A DNA stretch of 12,275 nucleotides from an uncultured beta proteobacterium (GTDB lineage: Bacteria; Pseudomonadota; Gammaproteobacteria; Burkholderiales; Burkholderiaceae_B). This document shows, piece after piece, positions 1 to 6,643 of the stretch; the first letter of the stretch is position 1, and every line of letters starts with the position of its first letter. The stretch spans positions 1-12,275 of the forward strand of contig CAIYWO010000208.1 in assembly GCA_903929925.1 (NCBI GenBank). The letters run 5' to 3'. A model generated the notes under the pieces. It was not told the origin of the DNA. It was given only the letters and a program-made list of their open reading frames with translations, and searched no databases. Made by a program: the position numbers and the translations under genes.

Positions 1-1128
1 ACGGACGACGATAAGCGCGGCCGAGATCTTGTCGTAGGCTGGATGAAAGAATTGGGCATGACAGTAACGGTCGATCCGATCGGTAATATTTTTGGTGTCC
101 GTGCCGGTTCAAGTCCGGGCCTAGCTCCTGTGATGACCGGCTCACACATTGATACGGTTCGCACGGGCGGGGATTATGACGGCAACTATGGTGTGCTTGC
201 AGGCCTTGAGGTCGTCGCAACGCTCAACGACGCAAAACAAGCAACACAACGCTCACTCGTGGTTGGTATTTTTACAAACGAAGAAGGCGCACGCTTTGCA
301 CCCGACATGCTGGGATCACTTGTTTATGTGGGAGGCATGCCACTTGAGGAAGCACTCGCAATCAAGGCCATTGACGGCGCGCGCCTGGGTGACGAATTGG
401 TACGAATCGGCTACGACGGCAAAGCGGAACTCGGGGCACACAAACCGCAGGCCTTTGTCGAGTTGCATATCGAACAAGGCCCAATCCTTGACATCGAGAG
501 CGTAAAGATTGGCGCCGTTGAAAATCTTCAAGGTATTTCGTGGCAAGAACTCACAATCGTGGGTCAGTCTAACCACGCAGGCACAACGCCAATGTATCTG
601 CGTCACGACGCCGGCTACGCCGCTAGTGCGATCGCAACCTTCGTGCGTGACCTCACGCGCAAGATGGGTGGGCATCAGGTTGGAACGGTCGGAAAAATAG
701 ACCTGATACCGAACCTGATCAACGTGATCGCCGCAAGAGCCACAATGACTGTTGATCTTCGCAACACGGACGAAAACTTACTCAAAGAAGCTGAGCTCGC
801 CTTCAGCACCTACCTTAAGGAACTTGAACAGTCTGAAGGCGTCACCATCACCGCACGTCGCCTAGCGCGCTTTGAACCTGTTTCATTTGACGCAGCGTTA
901 ACTGATCGCATTGCACATCATGCCCAAGCACTCGGGCTCAGCCAACGCCGCATGACCTCAGGCGCGGGGCACGATGCACAAATGCTTGCGCGTATATGCC
1001 CGACGTCAATGATTTTCGTGCCAAGCGTGGGTGGCATTAGCCACAACCCGGCGGAACATACAGAACCGGCAGATCTGATCGCTGGCGCGAACGTGTTGCT
1101 CGCGACCCTTACTGAACTCGCAAACTAG
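1..1128 (+). CDS. Zn-dependent amidohydrolase of the N-carbamoyl-L-amino acid hydrolase / allantoate amidohydrolase family (M20-like), 5' partial
   Basis: Hydrolyses the ureido bond of an N-carbamoyl amino acid or allantoate-like substrate in the cytoplasm, using two metal ions. The frame is open from base 1 (TDDDKRGRDLVVGW precedes the first visible Met at 43) and those residues fit the family, so the gene begins before the window; about 40 N-terminal residues are missing from a usual length near 410. Counting from Met43, the expected metal ligands are present: His35 in GSHIDTV, Asp46 in DYDGN, Glu80/81 in TNEEGARF, His142 in HIEQGP and His334 in SHNPAE. The dimerisation-domain motif GQSNHAGTTPM (174-184) and SGAGHDAQM (306-314) are intact. 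The D-carbamoylase gene starts 11 nt after the stop, so the two are probably co-transcribed. Family membership is secure. Whether the substrate is an L-carbamoyl amino acid, allantoate, a beta-ureido acid or something else cannot be read from the sequence. Confidence 0.93.
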   Translation, partial: TDDDKRGRDLVVGWMKELGMTVTVDPIGNIFGVRAGSSPGLAPVMTGSHIDTVRTGGDYDGNYGVLAGLEVVATLNDAKQATQRSLVVGIFTNEEGARFAPDMLGSLVYVGGMPLEEALAIKAIDGARLGDELVRIGYDGKAELGAHKPQAFVELHIEQGPILDIESVKIGAVENLQGISWQELTIVGQSNHAGTTPMYLRHDAGYAASAIATFVRDLTRKMGGHQVGTVGKIDLIPNLINVIAARATMTVDLRNTDENLLKEAELAFSTYLKELEQSEGVTITARRLARFEPVSFDAALTDRIAHHAQALGLSQRRMTSGAGHDAQMLARICPTSMIFVPSVGGISHNPAEHTEPADLIAGANVLLATLTELAN

Positions 1129-1139
1129 GAAATATTCAA

Positions 1140-2075
1140 ATGACCCGCATTGTTACCGTTGGCGCTGCACAACTAGGCCCAATTCAACGCGCACACTCGC
1201 GCAAAGAAGTGGTTGCGCGTTTATTGTCACTGCTCGAGCAAGGGGCGCGTCACGGCTGCGATCTGGTTGTGTTTCCGGAGCTTGCGCTCACGACTTTTTT
1301 CCCAAGATGGTATTTTGATTCTCAAGCCGAAATCGACAGTTTCTTTGAAGCGCAGATGCCTGGGCCAGAGACACAAGTATTGTTCGACGCAGCACGCAAA
1401 CTTAAAGTCGGTTTTTACCTAGGCTACGCCGAGCTGACCCAAGAAGAGGGCCGCACACGCCGCTTCAACACGTCCATCTTGGTCGATCAAACTGGCACCA
1501 TCGTGGGCAAATACCGCAAGGTCCATTTGCCGGGCCATGCTGAACACGAACCCTGGCGTCAGTTCCAACATCTAGAAAAACGTTACTTTGAAACTGGTAA
1601 TTTGGGGTTCCCAGTTTTTCGTGCGTTTGGCGGGATCATCGGCATGGCGGTCTGCAACGATCGCCGCTGGCCAGAGACCTATCGAGTGATGGGTCTGCAA
1701 GGCGTCGAAATGATTTTGATCGGCTACAACACACCCGTGCACAACCCCCCTGCCCCTGAACATGACAACCTGTCCCACTTCCATAATGAACTCGTCATGC
1801 AGGCTGGCGCCTACCAGAACGGTACGTGGGTTATCGGTGTCGGCAAAGGTGGGCGCGAAGAAGGTGTCGATCAAATCGGTAATTCGATCATTGCTGCGCC
1901 CTCCGGAGAAATTGTCGGAGCCTGTAGCACCTTGGGCGATGAGCTCGCTATCGCGCGCTGCGATCTTGACCTAACGCTCTCATACAAAAATTCAGTGTTC
2001 AATTTCGCCAAGCATCGCGAACCCCACGCTTACGGAATGATCGTTGAGCGTAAGGGCGCAATCATCAGTGTCTAG
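1140..2075 (+). CDS. N-carbamoyl-D-amino acid hydrolase (D-carbamoylase), nitrilase superfamily
   Basis: Cytoplasmic amidohydrolase expected to convert an N-carbamoyl-D-amino acid to the D-amino acid, CO2 and ammonia, the second step of D-hydantoin breakdown. It is 311 aa, close to the ~304 aa of the family. The nitrilase triad is intact: Glu47 in VFPELALTTFFPRW, Lys127 in KYRKVHLPGH and Cys172 in AVCNDRRWPETYR. These are the same residue numbers as in the characterised Agrobacterium enzyme, and the motif wording is typical of D-carbamoylases rather than of generic nitrilases or beta-ureidopropionases. The ATG start is supported by AGGA at 1127-1130 with 9 nt spacing; this ribosome site overlaps the stop of the upstream gene. 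The 3' end overlaps the likely GTG start of the next gene. The D-carbamoylase subfamily is a strong call; the natural substrate is inferred. Confidence 0.93.
   Translation: MTRIVTVGAAQLGPIQRAHSRKEVVARLLSLLEQGARHGCDLVVFPELALTTFFPRWYFDSQAEIDSFFEAQMPGPETQVLFDAARKLKVGFYLGYAELTQEEGRTRRFNTSILVDQTGTIVGKYRKVHLPGHAEHEPWRQFQHLEKRYFETGNLGFPVFRAFGGIIGMAVCNDRRWPETYRVMGLQGVEMILIGYNTPVHNPPAPEHDNLSHFHNELVMQAGAYQNGTWVIGVGKGGREEGVDQIGNSIIAAPSGEIVGACSTLGDELAIARCDLDLTLSYKNSVFNFAKHREPHAYGMIVERKGAIISV
2052..2056 (+). promoter_or_regulatory. Shine-Dalgarno AAGGG favouring a GTG start at 2068
   Basis: AAGGG lies 11 nt before GTG 2068, inside the end of the D-carbamoylase gene. An alternative TTG at 2044 has only a weak GGA (2034-2036) 7 nt upstream. 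The GTG start gives an 8-nt overlap with the preceding stop at 2075, an arrangement typical of translational coupling. Confidence 0.5.
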
Positions 2076-2991
2076 TCCCCTAGCCGCTTTCGAACGCGCT
2101 CATTTGCGCGTGATCGAGCGTAATTGGCTGTCGGCAAATCAGATCATTTTTTACGACTCTGAGCATGCTGGCAGTGTCGTCGATACGGGCTATATCAAAC
2201 ACCAAGACATGACGGTGGCGTTAGTCCGTGAAGCGTTGGCTGGACGACATTTGACGCGGATTCTGAATACACATCTTCACTCAGACCATTGTGGGGGTAA
2301 CGCACTATTAATCAGATCATTCGGTGCAGAACTGCTCTTACCTAGCGCGTCGTTCGATGCTGCGAAACATTGGACACCTCTCGAAGCTGAATTTGCCTCA
2401 GTTGCCCAACGGTGTGAGCGCTTCACCCCCACAGCCAAGCTGAACCCAGGAACTGTGATTTCACTCGGTGCACGCGATTGGGAAATTCATGCCGCACCCG
2501 GGCATGATCCGAACTCCATCATCCTTTTCGAACCTATCGAAAGAATTCTGATTTCTGCTGATGCACTTTGGGAAAACGGCTTTGGCATTATCTTCCCTGA
2601 GATCGACGGGCAAAGTGGCTTTACTGAACAGCAATCCATTTTGGATCGCATAGAGGAGTTAGCGCCCCGCATCGTGATTCCCGGTCACGGTAAAATATTC
2701 ACCGATGTCAATGCCGCCCTCGAACGCGCCAGAACACGCTTGACCGCACTACGTGCCGAACCAATCAAGCATGCACGCCATAGTCTGAAAGCACTGATAC
2801 AGTTTTTAATGTTGGAGCTAGAATCAACGACACGCGATAGCTTAGCCCTTCACGTTCAGGACGCTAAACTCTTTCATAATATGTGTGCCTTGATGCAAAT
2901 GCCACAATTACAAGCTGTGAACTGGGCAATCGATAGCCTAGTCGCTGGAGGACATTTGACTGAACGCGATGGCCGTATTGCCTTGGCTTAA
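2068..2991 (+). CDS. Metallo-beta-lactamase-fold hydrolase
   Basis: Soluble MBL-fold hydrolase of 307 aa from the GTG start (315 aa from TTG 2044). In the 307-aa numbering the full metal-binding set is present: H69, H71, D73 and H74 in THLHSDHCGG, H146 in APGHDPNS, D165 in SADALWE and H207 in IPGHGKIF, so a dinuclear active enzyme is expected. The region after about residue 235 looks helical and resembles the small C-terminal winged-helix domain found in many MBL hydrolases of this type. There is no signal peptide, arguing against a secreted beta-lactamase. As the last gene of a unit with two carbamoylases it may hydrolyse a related ester, lactone, thioester or cyclic amide; this is inferred from context only. 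It ends 24 bp from the convergent PaaK-like gene, and I see no terminator hairpin between them. Confidence 0.88.
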   Translation: MSSPLAAFERAHLRVIERNWLSANQIIFYDSEHAGSVVDTGYIKHQDMTVALVREALAGRHLTRILNTHLHSDHCGGNALLIRSFGAELLLPSASFDAAKHWTPLEAEFASVAQRCERFTPTAKLNPGTVISLGARDWEIHAAPGHDPNSIILFEPIERILISADALWENGFGIIFPEIDGQSGFTEQQSILDRIEELAPRIVIPGHGKIFTDVNAALERARTRLTALRAEPIKHARHSLKALIQFLMLELESTTRDSLALHVQDAKLFHNMCALMQMPQLQAVNWAIDSLVAGGHLTERDGRIALA

Positions 2992-3015
2992 TCCATCGTT
3001 GATCAGACAAACCAC

Positions 3016-4272
3016 TCAGCTGTAGTCCCGCGCATCCTCAATAAGTTTCCCGTCGTCAGCCAGCGACCCAGGCGCTACAAACTGGACATCCGCTCTCAAA
3101 CGTGTCAAATCACGCACAGCATCGGCGATGCGCAGCTCAAGACCATCAACCGACGCGCCACCAGCGAGTTCACAGTAGACATTCATTTTGTCCTCACCAA
3201 TTCGACCTGTCAGAACAAGACGGACTTTCTTAATCTCTGGAAAGCGACTGGCAATCTGAGAAAGCTGCCCGGGATGCACAAACATCCCTCGTACCTTTGT
3301 CGTTTGATCAGCACGGCCCAACCAACCTTTAATCCTGACATTAGTTCGACCACACGAGGCAGGAACACTCAGTGAATTAAGGTGAAACGCAGACAGATCC
3401 CCTGTCGCAAAACGTATCATTGGATACTCTGCACCAAAATGCGTGACGACTACCTCACCCGTCTCCCCGAACGGCATAGGCTTTGAGCCACCGGGTTCGA
3501 CAATCTCGACGATCACCTCTTCATCCACAATCAGACCCTCTGCTGGGTCTTGTCCTTCGTAGGCAATCACGCCGAGCTCGGCGGTCGCGTAAGCTTGGCT
3601 GACCTTGATCTGATGCTCAGCGAACCACCCACGCAGCGAGGGTGTTAACGCCTCACCGGAGACTAGCGCTTTGCGAACGATTGCATTGGGCGCGCCTTGC
3701 TCAAGACATTTTTCGATAAGTATCTTAAGAAATGACGGTGTACCAACATAACCGCTTGGCCTGATTTGCAACATTGCCTGAACTTGCTGTTCGGTTTGCC
3801 CTACACCTCCCGGGAAAACCGTACAACCGATCTCATGCAAGCCTCCCTCTAGTATCCAAGCGCCTGGGGTCGAGTGATAGGCGAAACCGTTATGTACGAT
3901 ATCACCCGCTTCAAAACCTGCAGCACGTAAGGCGCGAGCCGAACGAAAGTAGTCCGTCCGCAAGCCTTGAGGTTCATAAATTGGACCGGGCGATTGAAAA
4001 ATCCGGCGAATCTGATTAACAGGAACAGCCAATAGCCCTCCGAGTGGGGGGCTCGCTGCTTGAATTTTAAGTAAGTCTGCTTTGCGAAGCACAGGAAGCT
4101 CTGAGAGCGCTTGCAAACTATCAATTTGACCCTCTTGAATATCCGCGAGTGACGTAGCGTAGTAAGGCGCGTTTTTCTTTGCGTGCATCACCGCACGTTG
4201 TAAGGCGTGCACCAAGTCAGCATCGCGTTGCTTCTGCGGACGTAGCTCTAACGGAGTGAGAATCGTAGTCAC
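3016..4272 (-). CDS. Phenylacetate-CoA-ligase-like protein (AMP-binding superfamily) with degenerate P-loop
   Basis: Member of the adenylate-forming superfamily nearest the PaaK (phenylacetate-CoA ligase) branch; 418 aa from GTG 4272, near the PaaK length of about 430. Motifs in 418-aa numbering: YATAELG (228-234) in the place of the YGxxE motif, IRFATGD (286-292), GRADQTTKVRG and VHPGQL (319-337) matching the PaaK hinge/C-domain motif GRxDDxxxxRGxNVFPxQ, and Lys409 in DDGKLIEDAR matching the C-terminal catalytic lysine region. Where PaaK has the glycine/serine/threonine-rich P-loop (SSGTTG type), this protein has FQSPGPIYEP (92-101), lacking that motif. It could be an active ligase with altered phosphate binding, an acyl-binding accessory of the ABC transporter, or inactive. 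GTG 4272 is preferred over TTG 4299 because AAGG (4282-4285) sits 9 nt before it. It is the last gene of the importer operon, 66 nt after livF in an AT-rich gap. Confidence 0.85.
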   Translation of the reverse strand: MTTILTPLELRPQKQRDADLVHALQRAVMHAKKNAPYYATSLADIQEGQIDSLQALSELPVLRKADLLKIQAASPPLGGLLAVPVNQIRRIFQSPGPIYEPQGLRTDYFRSARALRAAGFEAGDIVHNGFAYHSTPGAWILEGGLHEIGCTVFPGGVGQTEQQVQAMLQIRPSGYVGTPSFLKILIEKCLEQGAPNAIVRKALVSGEALTPSLRGWFAEHQIKVSQAYATAELGVIAYEGQDPAEGLIVDEEVIVEIVEPGGSKPMPFGETGEVVVTHFGAEYPMIRFATGDLSAFHLNSLSVPASCGRTNVRIKGWLGRADQTTKVRGMFVHPGQLSQIASRFPEIKKVRLVLTGRIGEDKMNVYCELAGGASVDGLELRIADAVRDLTRLRADVQFVAPGSLADDGKLIEDARDYS

Positions 4273-4281
4273 GCGAATTAA

Positions 4282-4285
4282 CCTT
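4282..4285 (-). promoter_or_regulatory. Shine-Dalgarno AAGG deciding the GTG start of the PaaK-like gene
   Basis: On the minus strand TAAGG is followed by 9 nt and then GTG at 4272. The longer TTG start at 4299 would put this site inside the gene and add nine residues (MYLNVRLIR) that do not look like the family N-terminus. Confidence 0.5.
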
Positions 4286-4338
4286 ACATTTAAATACAAA
4301 GAGGGAATTTATATCAATAATATTAGCGAACAATACGC

Positions 4339-5148
4339 TTATGCGAGCCAGCGCTTTCGACGCTTATAGCTTTTTACTTCCTTGAAAGACTTGCGCTCTC
4401 CAGCACCCATGCCTAGGTAGAACTCTTTGACATCCTCGTTGTTACGCAGGTCTGCGGCAGCGCCGTCCATCACGATTCGCCCACTCTCCATGATGTAGCC
4501 GTAATCAGCGTACTGCAGCGCCATATTCGTATTTTGCTCAGCCACTAGGAACGTGACGCCTTCCTTCTGATTCAGGTCCTTAATAATCTCAAACACTTCC
4601 TCAACGATTTGAGGTGCTAATCCCATGGAGGGCTCATCGAGCAGCAAGACGTTCGGGTTTGACATGAGCGCTCGACCAATTGCACACATCTGCTGTTCGC
4701 CACCCGAGGTGTAAGCAGCTTGGGACGTCCGGCGTGTCTTTAGTCTTGGGAAGTACGCGTAAACCTTCTCCAAGTTTGCGTTAATGTCCGCTTGATTATT
4801 TAAGATATAGGCACCAGCCAACAAATTTTCTTCAATCGTCAAATGAGCAAAGCAGTGCCGTCCCTCCATGACCTGAACGACTCCGCGTTTCACGAGGTCA
4901 GCAGGTGTCAGGTTTTCAATGCGCTCTCCCCTCAGGGCGATCGAGCCTTTCGTGACCTCTCCTCGCTCAGCGCGCAGCAGATTGGAGATCGCCCGCAGGG
5001 TCGTGGTCTTCCCGGCACCATTACCCCCTAACAGAGCAACAATTTGCCCTTGGGGGACTTGTAATGACACACCCTTGAGCACGAGGATTACGTGGTTATA
5101 GATAACCTCGATGCCGTTTACATTCAAAACGATTGAGGAACTATTCAT
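4339..5148 (-). CDS. livF: Branched-chain-amino-acid-type ABC transporter ATP-binding protein (LivF-like)
   Basis: One of two ATPase subunits powering the inner-membrane importer encoded by this operon. In 269-aa numbering: Walker A GGNGAGKTT (41-49), Q-loop Gln92 in VVQVMEGRHCF, signature TSGGEQQ (147-153, Thr replacing the usual Leu) and Walker B VLLLDEP (167-173). The switch region reads VAEQNTNMAL, with Gln in place of the H-loop His as is normal for LivF. The C-terminus carries a basic tail after YLGMG (FKEVKSYKRRKRWLA) that ordinary LivF proteins lack; from memory it is typical of LivF proteins from this ligase-linked cluster. ATG 5148 is preferred over ATG 5157: purine-rich AAGAG (5158-5162) lies 9 nt before it, and MNSSSIVLNVNG suits the family start. 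The binding-protein gene is 71 nt upstream, with a strong hairpin between. The symbol marks the subunit type, not leucine specificity. Confidence 0.93.
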   Translation of the reverse strand: MNSSSIVLNVNGIEVIYNHVILVLKGVSLQVPQGQIVALLGGNGAGKTTTLRAISNLLRAERGEVTKGSIALRGERIENLTPADLVKRGVVQVMEGRHCFAHLTIEENLLAGAYILNNQADINANLEKVYAYFPRLKTRRTSQAAYTSGGEQQMCAIGRALMSNPNVLLLDEPSMGLAPQIVEEVFEIIKDLNQKEGVTFLVAEQNTNMALQYADYGYIMESGRIVMDGAAADLRNNEDVKEFYLGMGAGERKSFKEVKSYKRRKRWLA

Positions 5149-5183
5149 AGACAGCATCTCTTGATGGAGTGTGGGAATCTATA

Positions 5184-5211
5184 CCCGCTGGCCGAGGTGA
5201 CGGCCAGCGGG
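5184..5211 (-). other. Strong GC-rich hairpin between the binding-protein gene and livF
   Basis: CCCGCTGGCC (5184-5193) and GGCCAGCGGG (5202-5211) form a perfect 10-bp stem around an 8-nt loop. It starts 8 nt after the binding-protein stop and lies upstream of livF in the transcribed direction. No T-run follows on the minus strand (TATAGATTCC), so it is not a canonical intrinsic terminator. The likely role is protection of the upstream mRNA from 3' exonucleases, or partial termination, either giving more binding protein than the other subunits. The structure is seen directly; the role is inferred. Confidence 0.75.
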
Positions 5212-5219
5212 AACCAGCT

Positions 5220-6557
5220 TTAGGGCTGGCAGTCCTCTTTAGCGCGACGGGCCATCTTCTTTTCAGCGGCATACTTCTCAGCCGAAGCTTTAACCATCGG
5301 GTCAATCAGGCTCTTATCAGCCTGAAGCCAGTCAGACGCCCACACAAATTTAGCGCCGTCCCAAGTGTGGACTCGAGCCCATGCAGAACCCATATGGTCG
5401 CTACAAGTGGTGGCTACCGGACGCATCACACCTTTGAAGCCCAGCGCATCCAAATCGGCCTGCGTCAGTTTCAGGTTTTCATATCCCCAACGGGCCTGCT
5501 CCGGCGTGACAGGCTTACCCTTTCCAAACTTCACCTGTGCTGCACGAGCACCCTCTGTCGCTAGCATGGCGCCCACTACTCCACGCATATAAAGCACCTG
5601 TCCAACTTCGTTACGTGGTCCGGTCCCTTGTCCTTTGTCATGTACCGAAGAAAGAATTTGCTTAACGACATCGGATTGGGGTTCTGCGCCATGCTGCATC
5701 ATGACTGCGCTATAACCTTTCGCCGCAGCACCAACGTCCCTTAAGTCGGGCTCAGCACCAGACCACCAGGTTCCAAACATCTTCTCGCGAGGGTATCCCA
5801 CCGCAATCGCCTCACGGATAGCCGTAGGAGTCATTACGCCCCAAGTTTGTAGAACGACATAATCGGGTCGTTGTTGACGCACCTGCAGCCAAATCGCTTT
5901 TTGCTCAACGCCAGGGGCAGGGATTGGTAGCAGCTGAAGCTGGAAACCGTGTTTTTTAGCGCGCTCTTCCATGATAGGCAAAAGCTCTTTACCGAAAGGA
6001 CTATCGTGATAGGCCACTGCAATTTTTTTGCCTTTCAACTTATCCCAACCGCCTTCCTTGTTGGCAATGTGCTGCAGCACAGTGTCACCGGCCACCCAGT
6101 AATGTCCGATCAGTGGGAAGTTCCATTTGAAGATATCTCCATCAGCCGAATCACTGCGGCCGTAGCCAGAGGTAATCATTGGAATCTTGTCAGCAGGAAT
6201 CTTCTCAGTCAACGCAAAGGTAATGCCGGTTGACAAGGGCTGGAATACAGTCGCGCCGCCATGCTTACCCTTCAAGCGCTCATAACACTCGACACCTCGA
6301 TCCGTAGCATAAGCCGTTTCACACTCTTCAACGAGAGTCATCACGCCATTGATACCCCCACGCGCATTCACGAGCTTCATGTAATCTGCGTACCCATTTG
6401 CAAACGGCGTAGCATTGGGTGCAACTGGACCAGTGCGGCCGGTCAAGCTAGGAAAAAACTGAACCTTTTCCTGCGCCGTTGCTACTGACGAGCTCAACAC
6501 TCCGGTCAACGCCGCGCTTGCTAGGGCGAGTCCTAAAGTAATCTGTCGTAATTTCAT
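5220..6557 (-). CDS. Periplasmic substrate-binding protein of a branched-chain-amino-acid-type ABC transporter
   Basis: Captures the substrate in the periplasm and delivers it to the LivHM-type permease. It is 445 aa, larger than classical LivK (about 370). The N-terminus is a Sec signal peptide: basic MKLRQ, a hydrophobic stretch to about residue 22, and an Ala-Thr-Ala motif with predicted cleavage between A28 and Q29. There is no lipobox Cys, so it should be soluble. The mature protein begins QEKVQFFPSLTGRTGP and has the type I periplasmic-binding-protein layout (ANGYADYMKLVNARGGING, then GKKIAVAYHDSPFGKE in the second lobe). Four cysteines (C79, C91, C385, C443) could form disulfides in the periplasm. 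The start is supported by AGGAG 7 nt upstream. The conserved wording differs from leucine-binding LivK. From memory it matches binding proteins found beside acyl-CoA ligases in betaproteobacteria, so a carboxylic acid ligand is suspected but not shown. Confidence 0.93.
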   Translation of the reverse strand: MKLRQITLGLALASAALTGVLSSSVATAQEKVQFFPSLTGRTGPVAPNATPFANGYADYMKLVNARGGINGVMTLVEECETAYATDRGVECYERLKGKHGGATVFQPLSTGITFALTEKIPADKIPMITSGYGRSDSADGDIFKWNFPLIGHYWVAGDTVLQHIANKEGGWDKLKGKKIAVAYHDSPFGKELLPIMEERAKKHGFQLQLLPIPAPGVEQKAIWLQVRQQRPDYVVLQTWGVMTPTAIREAIAVGYPREKMFGTWWSGAEPDLRDVGAAAKGYSAVMMQHGAEPQSDVVKQILSSVHDKGQGTGPRNEVGQVLYMRGVVGAMLATEGARAAQVKFGKGKPVTPEQARWGYENLKLTQADLDALGFKGVMRPVATTCSDHMGSAWARVHTWDGAKFVWASDWLQADKSLIDPMVKASAEKYAAEKKMARRAKEDCQP

Positions 6558-6643
6558 GGATTGTCTCCTGTCGTATTAAACACCGGCTAAAAAAACGAAC
6601 GCCCTAGCTCTCTGGGTGTCTTCAGAGTACTGAGGTAAAAAAA
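6558..6643 (-). other. Intergenic gap livM to binding protein with T-runs and weak hairpin potential
   Basis: This 86-nt gap is wide for the operon. On the minus strand it has T7 directly after the livM stop, a weak imperfect stem region (CCC at 6613-6615 facing GGG at 6602-6604), then another T7 at 6589-6595, and the AGGAG ribosome site. A leaky terminator after livM or a separate start for the binding-protein gene is possible, but I find no convincing -35/-10 pair. Confidence 0.3.

Noticed and set aside
4..35. Codons for DDDK next to NotI-like and BglII-like bases at the window start, resembling an expression-vector tag.
   Set aside because: The NotI site is incomplete (GCGGCCGA), only three Asp precede the Lys, and the reading frame runs smoothly into family-typical sequence (RGRDLVVGWMKELG), so it is natural gene sequence.
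316..675. Open frame on the minus strand inside the M20 hydrolase gene.
   Set aside because: It is fully overlapped by a well-conserved gene, shows no recognisable domain and has no good ribosome site.
4289..4317. TTGATA and TTTAAA spaced 17 bp on the minus strand, a possible promoter for the PaaK-like gene.
   Set aside because: The start of transcription would fall on or after the ribosome site at 4282-4285, and the gap is AT-rich enough to give such matches by chance.
6589..6643. T-runs after livM read as an intrinsic terminator splitting the operon.
   Set aside because: The stems before the T-runs are short and imperfect, so I kept it only as a low-confidence leaky site.
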